64,000 nt of DNA. Source: JADYZU01 sp964540965 (GTDB lineage: Bacteria > Pseudomonadota > Alphaproteobacteria > Rhodobacterales > Rhodobacteraceae). Each line of letters opens with the position of its first letter. Positions within the stretch are counted from its first letter, which is position 1. The stretch is taken from contig CAZIOT010000013.1 in NCBI GenBank assembly GCA_964540965.1, forward strand, positions 1-64,000, written 5' to 3'. The notes beneath the pieces were generated by a model. It was not told the origin of the DNA and did not search any database. It was given only the letters and a program-made list of their open reading frames with translations. The position numbers and the translations under genes were made by a program. Positions 17,334 to 25,688 of the stretch are shown here, in pieces.

Positions 17334-17420
17334 ATGCCCCGCCAGACCCCCGAACCCGCCGCCCCCGCCCCGGTACCGGAACCGACCCCCTTCCGCTTTA
17401 CCGATTGGGCGATGATCTGA
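17334..17420 (+). CDS. Possible 28-aa Pro/Ala-rich protein ending in DWAMI
   Basis: Reads MPRQTPEPAAPAPVPEPTP then FRFTDWAMI and stop. AGGA lies a few bases before the ATG. It shares only the C-terminal D-W-A-x-I with the ORF 90 bp upstream; the codons differ (gac/gat, gcc/gcg), which points to selection on the peptide rather than a recent DNA copy. A TGTCGCA/TGCGACA stem separates the two. Function unknown. Confidence 0.45.
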   Translation: MPRQTPEPAAPAPVPEPTPFRFTDWAMI

Positions 17421-17478
17421 CGGGAACTTCTGCCGCCCTGTCGCGTTGCCCTGACGCAATGCAAGACAGGAGCGGCAG

Positions 17479-17556
17479 ATGAAAGGTGTTCTCGCCTGGA
17501 TGATCGGAATCCCGATCCCGATCATCATCATTCTTTATCTGCTGAACGTGTTCTGA
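17479..17556 (+). CDS. 25-aa single-helix membrane peptide
   Basis: MKGVLAWMIGIPIPIIII followed by LYLLNVF: a short positively charged start, one hydrophobic helix with a GIPIP kink and no soluble domain. AGGAG sits seven bases before the ATG, a better site than for the two ORFs before it. Short inner-membrane peptides of this style occur widely, but I cannot name a family with certainty. It is convergent with trxC. Confidence 0.6.
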   Translation: MKGVLAWMIGIPIPIIIILYLLNVF

Positions 17557-17580
17557 CCCGCGCGGACGCCATGCCCCCGA

Positions 17581-17997
17581 TCAGCCGGCGGCCCAGTCCA
17601 GGATGGCGCGCGCCGGCATCGCCCCGGATTGCCGCGCCACCTCGCGCCCGCCGGCGAACTTGACCATGGTCGGGATGGCCCGGATGCCGTGGCGGGCGCC
17701 GGCCTGCGGCTCGGCCTCGGTATTCAGCTTCACGAACCGCGCCTTCCCGGCAAGTCCCTGCGCCGCCTTGGCAAATTCCGGTGCCATCGACCGGCATGGG
17801 CCGCACCACGGCGCCCAGAAATCCACGATCAGCGGCAGGCCGTCGCCACGCGAAGCCTTGTCAAGCGTCGCGGCATCGACCTCGACCGGGTGATCGGGCA
17901 GCAGTCCCGCGCCGCAGACGGCGCATTTCGGCCGGCGGTCCAGCGCGTCCCCCGGCACCCGGTTTGCCTGTCCGCAGGCAAGACAGGTCAGCTTCAT
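17581..17997 (-). CDS. trxC: Thioredoxin 2 (zinc-binding thioredoxin TrxC)
   Basis: A 138-aa cytoplasmic thiol-disulfide reductase. The N-terminal zinc module has four cysteines (C5, C8, C25, C28: CLAC and CAVC), followed by the thioredoxin fold with WCGPC at residues 64-68, the cis-proline in AIPTM and a C-terminal helix. The zinc module is what separates TrxC from TrxA. TrxC is usually induced by oxidative stress. The start MKLTCLACG is chosen because GGAGGCCGCC precedes it; a start seven codons upstream lacks a site. Confidence 0.93.
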   Translation of the reverse strand: MKLTCLACGQANRVPGDALDRRPKCAVCGAGLLPDHPVEVDAATLDKASRGDGLPLIVDFWAPWCGPCRSMAPEFAKAAQGLAGKARFVKLNTEAEPQAGARHGIRAIPTMVKFAGGREVARQSGAMPARAILDWAAG

Positions 17998-18129
17998 GGC
18001 GGCCTCCATATATCGCACAACACAGATATGTCATGCGTTGCGCCGGACAAGGGCAATTTCCCCACCCGTTCCGCAACCCTGCCGCAATGCCGCCGCAATT
18101 GCGGGCGCAAATGAGGCAACTCGGCAAAG

Positions 18130-18351
18130 ATGGGGATAGGAATGGCAGCGGTGTTTGTCCTTTTCGGCAGCGTCCTGGGCTTTTTCGCCGGTGCTGTCGC
18201 CTGGCTGGCCTTCGACCTGTCCCTTGTCGTCGCGCTTGCGATCTGGATCGCCTCCGGCCCGCTGGCCGCAGTCCTTGCGGTGGCGGTGTCCTCGCTTCCC
18301 GGCCGCGCGACCGGCGACACGGCGGGCGAGGCCGCGCTTGTCAAGGCGTGA
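18130..18351 (+). CDS. Small two-helix membrane protein
   Basis: A 73-aa hydrophobic protein with helices at about residues 4-27 and 29-52 and a short polar tail (RATGDTAGEAALVKA). No motif is recognised. A second ATG four codons in is equally possible, since neither has a strong ribosome-binding site. It precedes the cold-shock gene, and the likely csp promoter overlaps its last codons. Confidence 0.55.
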   Translation: MGIGMAAVFVLFGSVLGFFAGAVAWLAFDLSLVVALAIWIASGPLAAVLAVAVSSLPGRATGDTAGEAALVKA

Positions 18352-18355
18352 GGCC

Positions 18356-18384
18356 TTGATTTTTCGCGGAACCTGCCCCAATAT
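18356..18384 (+). promoter_or_regulatory. Candidate promoter of the cold-shock gene
   Basis: TTGATT (18356-18361) and CAATAT (18379-18384) are spaced by 17 bp, just after the stop of the small membrane protein. The transcript would have a leader of about 110 nt before the csp ATG, as is usual for cold-shock genes whose leader controls stability and translation. This is a pattern call only. Confidence 0.4.
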
Positions 18385-18500
18385 TCCGCACGCGACGTTA
18401 TCTATCGACGACTGTCCCGCTTCGGCCTCAGGCAATCGATCAGCACTGACGAGCCGGTCCGCTGCATCCCGCGAGCGGAATTTCGACAGGAGTCTTCACG

Positions 18501-18707
18501 ATGGCCACCGGCACCGTGAAATGGTTCAACGCTACCAAGGGCTACGGCTTCATCGCCCCCGATGGCGGCAAGAAGGACGTGTTCGTCCATATCTCGGCGG
18601 TTGAGCGTTCGGGCCTCAAGGGTCTGAAGGACAACCAGAAGATCACCTTTGACATCGAATCGGGCCGCGACGGCCGCGAATCGGCGATCAACCTGCAAGT
18701 GGTCTGA
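18501..18707 (+). CDS. Cold-shock domain protein (CspA family)
   Basis: A 68-aa single cold-shock domain with RNP1 KGYGFI and RNP2 VFVHIS, which bind single-stranded RNA/DNA. It begins MATGTVKWFNATKGYGFIA and has the family length. ACAGGAGTCTTCACG precedes the ATG. It probably acts as an RNA chaperone; whether it is cold-induced cannot be read here. A lipoprotein gene starts eight bases after its stop, so the two may be co-transcribed. Confidence 0.95.
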   Translation: MATGTVKWFNATKGYGFIAPDGGKKDVFVHISAVERSGLKGLKDNQKITFDIESGRDGRESAINLQVV

Positions 18708-18715
18708 TCGCGGCA

Positions 18716-19417
18716 ATGCAGCGTACCGCTGTCCTGCGGGGCGCTGCCCTGTCCGTTTGTCTTTTCGGCCTCGCGGCTTGCGCTGCGGGGCCGTCCCCAC
18801 GAATCACCGCCGGGGCTTCGGTGCCGCGGATCGACGCGCCGCTTGAACTGACCGGCGGCAGTGCCGGCAATGTGGTGGTGTTCGGCGGGCCGGCCAATAC
18901 CGGCTACGGTAATGCCGCGCCGCGCGGCAGCTCTCTCGAATCCTCGCCCACCGGCGATGAACTGGCCTTCGTGCAGGCGCTGGCGCAGCGGATGCAGCTG
19001 CAATCCTATGCCACGGGCCGCGAGACCTGCGGCTATGTCGGCCGCGATGCGCAGGGCGCGATGATGGCAAGCGCGATCAATGTCGGCGCCGAGGCGAGCT
19101 GTTATCTGCCGCAGGTGCCTCAGGGGATGCGGCTTCTGGCCTCGATCCATACGCATGGCACCTACAGCCCGGTCTATGCCTCGGAAATGCCGACATCGCA
19201 GGACATGATGACCGACGCGCAGGACCAGGTCGACGGCTATATCGCCACGCCCGGCGGGCGGCTGTGGTATGTCGATTCCGATACGCTGACGGTGCGGCAG
19301 TTGTGCGGCCGCGGCTGCCTGCCGCAGGATCCGAACTACCGCCCCGAGGATGACGGGCCGATCAGCGCCAGCTATAGCCTGCAGGGCCTGCAGGGCTATG
19401 AGGCGGGGTATCGTTAG
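18716..19417 (+). CDS. Lipoprotein with a JAMM-type (DUF4329-like) domain
   Basis: A 233-aa protein with a lipoprotein signal peptide (RGAALSVCLFGLAACAAG; lipobox LAAC). The C-terminal half has ETCGYVGRD, then SIHTHGTYSPVYASEMPTSQD. The E, HxH and S-x-x-D pattern fits a JAMM zinc metallopeptidase/deamidase core as in DUF4329 proteins. It therefore is predicted to act as a membrane-tethered periplasmic isopeptidase or deamidase, with unknown target. Two further cysteines near LCGRGCLP may pair. It starts eight bases after csp. Confidence 0.7.
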   Translation: MQRTAVLRGAALSVCLFGLAACAAGPSPRITAGASVPRIDAPLELTGGSAGNVVVFGGPANTGYGNAAPRGSSLESSPTGDELAFVQALAQRMQLQSYATGRETCGYVGRDAQGAMMASAINVGAEASCYLPQVPQGMRLLASIHTHGTYSPVYASEMPTSQDMMTDAQDQVDGYIATPGGRLWYVDSDTLTVRQLCGRGCLPQDPNYRPEDDGPISASYSLQGLQGYEAGYR

Positions 19418-19426
19418 GCCCCGCGC

Positions 19427-20116
19427 CTACTCCGCCACGATCAGATCCAGCACCGCCGGGCCAAGGCTCGCGACGATCCGCGCCACGCCTTCGGCATTGG
19501 GGTGGATGCCGTCGTCCTGGAAATACTGCAACCGCGCCGCCGCCTCGTCGCCGCCGCGCAGGCCGGCAAAGAAATCGGGGAACAGCGCCAGGCCGTATTC
19601 GGCAGCAAGCGCGGGGAACATGCCGTCGAACTCGGCGCTGTAGTCGGGGCCGTAATTCGCCGCCGCCGGGATCCCGACCAGCAGCACCGGCACGCCCTGC
19701 ATCTGCGCCACATCCAGAATCCCGGCCAGATTCTCGCGGCTTTCCGCCGGATCCAGCCCGCGCAGCATGTCGTTGCCGCCCAGCGCCACGATCATCACAT
19801 CGACATCGGGCGTCAGCGTCCAGCCGACCCGCGCCAGCCCGCCGGCGGTGGTGTCACCCGACACGCCGGCATTGATGATCCGCACATCGGCGCCCTGCGC
19901 GATCAGCCAGCTTTCCAGTTGCGGCACCAGCCCCTGATCGACCGGCAGGCCATAGCCCTGGGTCAGGCTGTCGCCCAGGGCGGCGATCGTCAGCGGGTCG
20001 GCCGCCGCGGCCTGCGCGACAAATGTGCCAAAAGCCACGACAATCGCCACGGAACGGTTGCGGGATGCGAATGAGCCGCCATAGTCCCGCAGCGACCCAA
20101 GCTGGATTCCCCCCAT
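19427..20116 (-). CDS. Periplasmic arylesterase / lysophospholipase (TesA-like SGNH hydrolase)
   Basis: A 229-aa SGNH esterase. Block I ALGDSLTQGYGLP holds the catalytic Ser, NAGVSGDTTAGG block II, VALGGNDMLRG block III and DDGIHPNAEG block V (Asp and His). An N-terminal segment with RNRS and AIVVAFGTFVAQAAA is a signal peptide, so the enzyme is exported. The ATG chosen overlaps the ATG of the divergent ABC gene (20114-20116 against 20115-20117); a GTG 22 codons in would also leave a short signal peptide. The tesA/ybbAB divergent layout is the same as in E. coli. Confidence 0.88.
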   Translation of the reverse strand: MGGIQLGSLRDYGGSFASRNRSVAIVVAFGTFVAQAAAADPLTIAALGDSLTQGYGLPVDQGLVPQLESWLIAQGADVRIINAGVSGDTTAGGLARVGWTLTPDVDVMIVALGGNDMLRGLDPAESRENLAGILDVAQMQGVPVLLVGIPAAANYGPDYSAEFDGMFPALAAEYGLALFPDFFAGLRGGDEAAARLQYFQDDGIHPNAEGVARIVASLGPAVLDLIVAE

Positions 20117-20789
20117 GCCCGACCCCGTCCTTTCCCTGACCGATGCCGGCCTTACCCTGTCAGGCAATGCCGGCCCGGTCGAGATCCTGCGCGGCATATC
20201 CCTGAATGTTGATCGGGGCGAGTCGCTGGCCCTGACCGGCCCCTCGGGATCCGGCAAATCCTCGCTTCTGATGCTGATGGGCGGGCTGGAACGGGCGACG
20301 CGCGGCAGCGTCATGGCGTTGGGCCAGGATCTGACCCGCCTGTCCGAGGATCGGCTGGCGCTGTTCCGCCGCGGCGCCATGGGCGTGGTGTTCCAGTCCT
20401 TCCATCTGATTCCGACGCTGACCGCGCTGGAAAACGTGGCGCTGCCGCTGGAATTGTCCGGCACGCGCGATGCGCTGCGCCGCGCCGCGGACGAACTGGC
20501 CGCTGTGGGCCTTCAGGCGCGCGCCGATCACTATCCGGCGCAGCTTTCAGGCGGAGAGCAGCAGCGCGTGGCGCTGGCCCGCGCTGCGGTCGCCCGGCCG
20601 CAGATCCTGCTGGCCGACGAGCCGACCGGCAACCTTGATGCCGCGAACGGCGCCGCGATCCTCGACCTTCTGTTCGGCCTGCGCGACCGGCATGGCGCGA
20701 CCCTGGTGCTGGTCACCCATGACGCCGATCTTGCCCAGGCCTGCGACCGCGTGGTGCGGCTGCATGACGGCAGGGTCGTGCCGGGATGA
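20115..20789 (+). CDS. YbbA-like ABC transporter ATP-binding protein
   Basis: A 224-aa MacB/LolD-type ATPase. Walker A GPSGSGKS is at about residues 41-48, Q-loop FQSFHLIP, signature LSGGEQQRVALARA, Walker B ILLADEPTGNLD and the H-loop histidine in LVTHDADLA. It powers the large permease that follows, with which it overlaps by ATGA. The family (YbbA/YbbP, type VII mechanotransmission) works at the inner membrane and has been linked to lipid or envelope handling. It is divergent from the esterase, as in enterobacteria. Confidence 0.92.
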   Translation: MPDPVLSLTDAGLTLSGNAGPVEILRGISLNVDRGESLALTGPSGSGKSSLLMLMGGLERATRGSVMALGQDLTRLSEDRLALFRRGAMGVVFQSFHLIPTLTALENVALPLELSGTRDALRRAADELAAVGLQARADHYPAQLSGGEQQRVALARAAVARPQILLADEPTGNLDAANGAAILDLLFGLRDRHGATLVLVTHDADLAQACDRVVRLHDGRVVPG

Positions 20790-23308
20790 GCCCCGCCTTC
20801 GCCCTTGCCCGCCGCGACCTGCGCGGCGGATTGCGGTCGTTCCGCATCTTCCTCGCCTGTCTGGCCCTGGGCGTGGCGGCAATCGCCGCCGTGGGCCTTG
20901 TCCGCGTCGCGATCACCACGGGCCTTGAACGCGAGGCCGCGGTGCTGATGGGCGGCGATGCCGAGGCCGAATTCACCTATCGCTATGCCGATGCCGCCGA
21001 ATACGGCTGGCTTGACCGGGTGTCGACGCGGATTTCGGCAGTGGTCAGCTTTCGATCGCTGGCCGTGGTCGGGGCCGAGGGAGCCGAGACCCGCGTGCTG
21101 ACCGAGGTGCAGGCGGTCGACGACCTTTACCCGCTGACCGGCGCGGTGCAACTGACGCCGGACATCGCCCTGTCACAGGCCTTTGCCGGCGCCGGTGGCC
21201 TGCCCGGCGCCGTGATGGAACAGGCCCTTGCCGACCGTCTGGGCATCGCCGCCGGCGACCGTTTCCGCCTTGGCCTGCAGGATTTCGTCCTGACCGCGAT
21301 CCTTGACCGCTGGCCCGACAATTCCGCCGGCGGCTTTGGCCTTGGCCCGCGCAGCATGGTGCGCACGGCCGATCTGGCGAATTCGGGACTTCTGGCCGAA
21401 GGCACGCTGTTTTCCACCAAATACCGCCTCGACCTGCCCGAGGGCGCCAATCTGCGTGCCCTGCAACGGCAGGCCGAACAAAGGTTCCGCGACACCGGCA
21501 TGCGCTGGCGCGATGCCGGGCGCGGCGCCGGTGGCACCGAACGGGTGGTCGAGAGGCTGGGCTCGTTCCTGATCCTGACCGGGCTGTCGGGGCTGGCGGT
21601 GGGCGGCGTCGGCGTGTCGGCAGCGGTGCGGGCCTGGGTCGCCGGGCGCACCGCGACCATCGCCACGCTGCGCACCCTTGGCGCCACGCGGCGGACCATC
21701 CTGCTGACCTTCGGGTTGCAGGTCGCCGCGATGTCGGTTCTGGGCATCCTTCTGGGCCTGATCCTTGGCGCGGCGCTGCCGTTGCTGGCGGCGCCCGTGC
21801 TGACCGCGCGGCTGCCGCTGCCCGCGGCCTTCGGCCTTTACCCCGGCCCGCTGGCCGAGGCGGCGCTCTATGGCGCGCTGACTGCGGCGCTGTTCACCCT
21901 CTGGCCGCTGGCCCGCGTCGAGCGCATCCGCCCCGCCGCCCTGTTCCGCGACGCCCTGGCGGCGGGGCGCGCGCTGCCGCGCTGGCCCTGGGTCATCGCC
22001 ACCGGGCTGGTGCTGGCGCTGCTGATCGGGTCGGCCACGCTGTTCACCGGATCGGCGCAGCTGACCCTGTGGACCGCCGGCGGCATCACCGGGGCGCTGG
22101 CGGCGCTGGCGCTGGCCGCGTTCCTGTTGCGCCTGCTCTCACGCGCGGCGCGGCCGCTGGCCCGCGGGCGGCCGGCGTTGCGGCTGGCGCTCGCGGCGCT
22201 GGGCAACCGCGGCGGCGAAACCGGCGCCACCGTGCTGTCGCTGGGGCTGGGCCTTGCCGTGCTGGCGGCGGTCGGCCAGATCGACGGCAACCTGCGCCGG
22301 GCGATCACCGGCGACCTGCCGCTCAAGGCGCCGTCCTATTTCTTCGTCGACATCCAGCCCGACCAGATCGACGGCTTTATCGCCAGGGTCAAATCCGATC
22401 CCGGCGTCCACCGGGTCGAGGCAGCGCCGATGCTGCGCGGCATCATCACCCGCATCAACGGCCGCCCGGCCGAAGAGGTGGCGGGCGAGCATTGGGTGAT
22501 CCGCGGCGACCGTGGCGTGACCTATTCCGACAGCCCCCCCGCCGGCACCACGGTCACCGCCGGCGCCTGGTGGCCCGAGGATTACACCGGCCCGCCGCAG
22601 ATGAGCTTTTCCGCGCAAGAGGCGGCCGAGATGGGCCTCAGGCTGGGCGATGAGGTTACCGTCAACATCCTCGGGCGCGAGATCACCGCCACGGTCACCT
22701 CGTTCCGCCGTGTCGAGTTCGAGACGGCGGGGATCGGCTTTGTCATGTCGATTGACCCGGCGGCGCTGGCCGGGGCGCCGCACAGCTGGATCGCCACCGT
22801 CTATGCCGAGGAGGCGGCCGAGGCGCCGATCCTGAACGATCTGGCGCGGACCTGGCCCAACATCACCGCCATCGGCATCCGCGAGGCGGTGAACCGCGCC
22901 GCCGAACTGGTGCGCTCGGTCGCGGTGGCGATCCGCGTCGGCGCGCTGGTGACGCTGGCCACCGGGGCATTGGTGCTGGTCGGCGCGGCGGCGGCGGCGC
23001 AGGGGGCGCGGCGGCAGGAACAGGCGGTCGCACGCGTGCTGGGGGCAACACGCGGCCGGATGCTGTGGTCCTTTGCCCTGCGCGCGGCGCTGACCGGCGC
23101 GGCGGCCGGGCTGGTGGCGCTGGCGGCGGGCATCGCCGGCGGCTGGGCGGTGACGTATTTCGTGATGGACACCCCGTTCCGCACCGTCTGGCCCTCGGCC
23201 CTGTCCATCGTGCTGGGCGGGGCGGCGCTGTCGCTCGTCACCGGGCTGGCGTTGGCGCTGGCGCCGCTGTCGGCGCGGCCGGCGCAGGTTCTCAGGTCGC
23301 GGGAATAG
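20786..23308 (+). CDS. YbbP-like ABC transporter permease (FtsX/MacB superfamily)
   Basis: An 840-aa membrane protein with the YbbP layout: one N-terminal helix, a large periplasmic domain, a first FtsX-type helix bundle near residues 260-360, two central helices, a second periplasmic domain (about 500-680) and a final FtsX bundle ending in AQVLRSRE. It partners the ATPase just upstream (ATGA overlap). There is no substrate evidence in the sequence. A perfect palindromic repeat follows the stop by one base. Confidence 0.91.
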   Translation: MSPAFALARRDLRGGLRSFRIFLACLALGVAAIAAVGLVRVAITTGLEREAAVLMGGDAEAEFTYRYADAAEYGWLDRVSTRISAVVSFRSLAVVGAEGAETRVLTEVQAVDDLYPLTGAVQLTPDIALSQAFAGAGGLPGAVMEQALADRLGIAAGDRFRLGLQDFVLTAILDRWPDNSAGGFGLGPRSMVRTADLANSGLLAEGTLFSTKYRLDLPEGANLRALQRQAEQRFRDTGMRWRDAGRGAGGTERVVERLGSFLILTGLSGLAVGGVGVSAAVRAWVAGRTATIATLRTLGATRRTILLTFGLQVAAMSVLGILLGLILGAALPLLAAPVLTARLPLPAAFGLYPGPLAEAALYGALTAALFTLWPLARVERIRPAALFRDALAAGRALPRWPWVIATGLVLALLIGSATLFTGSAQLTLWTAGGITGALAALALAAFLLRLLSRAARPLARGRPALRLALAALGNRGGETGATVLSLGLGLAVLAAVGQIDGNLRRAITGDLPLKAPSYFFVDIQPDQIDGFIARVKSDPGVHRVEAAPMLRGIITRINGRPAEEVAGEHWVIRGDRGVTYSDSPPAGTTVTAGAWWPEDYTGPPQMSFSAQEAAEMGLRLGDEVTVNILGREITATVTSFRRVEFETAGIGFVMSIDPAALAGAPHSWIATVYAEEAAEAPILNDLARTWPNITAIGIREAVNRAAELVRSVAVAIRVGALVTLATGALVLVGAAAAAQGARRQEQAVARVLGATRGRMLWSFALRAALTGAAAGLVALAAGIAGGWAVTYFVMDTPFRTVWPSALSIVLGGAALSLVTGLALALAPLSARPAQVLRSRE

Positions 23309-23309
23309 G

Positions 23310-23335
23310 GTAAGGTGGGTCAAGACCCACCTTAC
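23310..23335. repeat. Dispersed palindromic repeat, copy 5
   Basis: GTAAGGTGGGTC-AA-GACCCACCTTAC, a perfect 12-bp stem with a 2-nt loop, between ybbP and the PHP gene. The same element with a TT loop follows the PHP gene, so that gene is bracketed by two copies in the same orientation. Confidence 0.88.
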
Positions 23336-23345
23336 GGACCCCACG

Positions 23346-24263
23346 ATGACCGCTTTCTTCACCGCCCCCGGCCGCTTCTGGCGCGGCAACCTGCACACCC
23401 ATTCCGACCGTTCTGACGGCTGCCTGACGCCCGAAGAGGTCTGCCGCCGCTACCGCGCCGAGGGCTATGATTTCATCGCCCTGACCGACCATTTCGTCGG
23501 CCTCTATGGCTATCCGCTGGTCGACACGGTGCCGTTCCGCGGCGACGGCTTCACCACCATCCTGGGCGCCGAACTGCATTCCGGTGCCATGGCCAATGGC
23601 GAACTCTGGCATATCCTTGCCGTCGGCCTGCCCGCCGGGTTCGCGCCTTCGAACTCGCCGCATTTCCGCCCCGTCGCGGGGCAGGAGACGGGCGCCGAGA
23701 TCGCCGCCCGCGCCGCTGCCGCCGGCGCCTTTGTCGCCATCGCCCATCCGCAATGGTCGGGCCTGACGATGGCGGACGCCCGCCAGATCACCGCCGCCCA
23801 TGCCGTCGAAATCTACAACCACGGCTGCGCCATGGGCTGCGACCGGCCGGACGGGGCGCATATGCTCGACCTTCTGCTGGCCGAGGGGCGGCGGATCAAC
23901 GCCATCGCCACCGACGACGCGCATTTCACCGAACCCGACCATTTCGGCGGCTGGGTGATGGTCAAGGCGCTGGAAAACGACCCCGAGGCGCTGCTGTCCG
24001 CGCTGAAGCGGGGTGACTATTATTCCTCGCAAGGCCCCGAGATCCGCGACATTGCGGTCGGCGCAAGGGCGGTGACCGTCACCTGTTCCGCCGCCGCCTC
24101 GGTCGTGGTCATGGGACAGGGCACCGCGGCGAAAGGCGTGCATGGCGCGGCGCTGACCCGCGCCGAAATCCCGCTCGACCGTTTCCATGGCTCGCCCTGG
24201 ATCCGGGTGTCGGTGATCGACCGCGCCGGAAAGCGGGCGTGGAGCAATCCTGTCTGGCTGTAA
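23346..24263 (+). CDS. PHP-domain phosphoesterase
   Basis: A 305-aa metal-dependent hydrolase of the PHP family. Metal ligands are visible in order: NLHTHSDRSDG (residues 16-26), ALTDHF, GAELHSG, AIAHPQW and ATDDAHF. The C-terminal domain is a beta-rich segment. Stand-alone PHP proteins hydrolyse small phosphate esters or nucleotides; the substrate is unknown here. It is flanked on both sides by copies of the palindromic repeat and is convergent with gltX. Confidence 0.87.
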   Translation: MTAFFTAPGRFWRGNLHTHSDRSDGCLTPEEVCRRYRAEGYDFIALTDHFVGLYGYPLVDTVPFRGDGFTTILGAELHSGAMANGELWHILAVGLPAGFAPSNSPHFRPVAGQETGAEIAARAAAAGAFVAIAHPQWSGLTMADARQITAAHAVEIYNHGCAMGCDRPDGAHMLDLLLAEGRRINAIATDDAHFTEPDHFGGWVMVKALENDPEALLSALKRGDYYSSQGPEIRDIAVGARAVTVTCSAAASVVVMGQGTAAKGVHGAALTRAEIPLDRFHGSPWIRVSVIDRAGKRAWSNPVWL

Positions 24264-24285
24264 GGTGGGTCTTGACCCACCCTAC
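24260..24285. repeat. Dispersed palindromic repeat, copy 6
   Basis: GTAAGGTGGGTC-TT-GACCCACCCTAC overlaps the stop codon of the PHP gene and ends one base before the gltX stop. With one mismatch it can fold on either strand and may terminate both convergent genes. Confidence 0.85.
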
Positions 24286-24286
24286 C

Positions 24287-25609
24287 TCAGGCCAGGGACG
24301 GCTTGACCTGCAAGAGCGGCATCACCGCCGCCATTTCCGGCCCGCGGTCGCGGCCGGTGACCAGCTTGCGCAACGGCATGTAGAGCCCCTTGCCCTTGCG
24401 CCCGGTCGCCGCCTTCACCGCCTCGGCCCAGTCGTGCCACGACTGCGGCCCATAGGGCGGTTCGGGCAAGAGCGACAGCGCGGTGGCGATCATCTCGCGG
24501 TCCTCGTCGGCGGCCACGCCGGCCTTGCCTTCCGCGAACACCTGCCACCAGGGCGCGATGCCGGCAAGCGTTCCGGCATTCTCGCGCACCACCTCCCAGA
24601 AGGCGGGGGCGAGCGTGTCGGGCACGCCGGCGGCGCGGATGGTGTCCGCGACCTCGGCATAGGGCTTCGCCGCCACGGCCCGCGCGGTCAGCGGCCAGAG
24701 ATCGGCCTCGTCGAATTTCGTCGGCGCCGCGCCAAAGGTGCCGACATCGAAATGCGCCACCACTTCGGCGACCGATCCGCGCAGTTCCACCGGCTCCGAC
24801 GACCCCAGCCGCGCCATCAGCGACAGGACCGCCATCGGATCCAACCCCTGCCCGCGCAGGTCGCGGATCGACAAGGTGCCCAGCCGCTTGGACAGACCTT
24901 CGCCATTCGGCCCGGTCAGCAGCGAATGGTGGGCAAAGCGCGGCGGCGTGCCGCCCAGCGCCTCGATCATCTGGATCTGGGTCGCGGTATTGGTGACGTG
25001 ATCGGCACCGCGCACGATATCGGTGACGCCCATGTCGGTGTCGTCCACCGCCGAGGCGAAAGAATACAGATACTGGCCATCGTTCTTGATGATGACCGGA
25101 TCCGAGACCGAGGCCGCGTCGATGGAAATCGGGCCAAGGATGCCGTCGGTCCAGTCGATCCGCGTCTGGTCCAGCTTGAACCGCCAGTGCGAGCCGCGCT
25201 CGGCGCGCAGGCGGTCCTTCTCGGCCTCGGACAGCGCCAGCGCGGCGCGGTCATAGACCGGCGGACGCCCCATGTTCAGCAGCTTTTTCCGCTTGAGGTC
25301 CAGTTCCACCGGCGTCTCGAAACATTCGTAAACCCGGCCCATGGCGATCAGCCGCGCCTTTTCCGCGTCATAGCGGGCGATGCGCGCCGATTGCCGTTCC
25401 ATCCGGTCCCAGGTCAGGCCCAGCCAGGTCAGGTCGGCCTTCAGCCCCTCGACATATTCCTCTTTCGACCGTTCCTGATCGGTGTCGTCGATGCGCAGGA
25501 TGAAGGTGCCGCCGTTCTGTCGCGCGATGGCATAGTTGAACAGCGCCGCGCGCAGGTTGCCGATATGGATCCAGCCGGTGGGCGATGGGGCAAAGCGGGT
25601 CGTGGTCAT
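24287..25609 (-). CDS. gltX: Glutamyl-tRNA synthetase
   Basis: A 440-aa class I aminoacyl-tRNA synthetase that charges tRNA with glutamate. The HIGH motif appears as HIGN in PSPTGWIHIGNLR (residues 8-20) and KMSKS as EGLSKRLG near 245. The chosen ATG (MTTTRFAPSP) is the family start; the open frame extends far upstream without support. At 440 aa it is shorter than the usual 465-485 aa. Many alphaproteobacteria carry two gltX genes, one of which makes Glu-tRNA(Gln) for the amidotransferase route; this could be either one. Confidence 0.93.
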   Translation of the reverse strand: MTTTRFAPSPTGWIHIGNLRAALFNYAIARQNGGTFILRIDDTDQERSKEEYVEGLKADLTWLGLTWDRMERQSARIARYDAEKARLIAMGRVYECFETPVELDLKRKKLLNMGRPPVYDRAALALSEAEKDRLRAERGSHWRFKLDQTRIDWTDGILGPISIDAASVSDPVIIKNDGQYLYSFASAVDDTDMGVTDIVRGADHVTNTATQIQMIEALGGTPPRFAHHSLLTGPNGEGLSKRLGTLSIRDLRGQGLDPMAVLSLMARLGSSEPVELRGSVAEVVAHFDVGTFGAAPTKFDEADLWPLTARAVAAKPYAEVADTIRAAGVPDTLAPAFWEVVRENAGTLAGIAPWWQVFAEGKAGVAADEDREMIATALSLLPEPPYGPQSWHDWAEAVKAATGRKGKGLYMPLRKLVTGRDRGPEMAAVMPLLQVKPSLA

Positions 25610-25688
25610 GGTCGCACCTGTCAGCCGCGCCGGTCGCGCGGCGTCAACGGCTCTTTCACACCCCCCCGGTTTTGTCCATATGGGGGCC

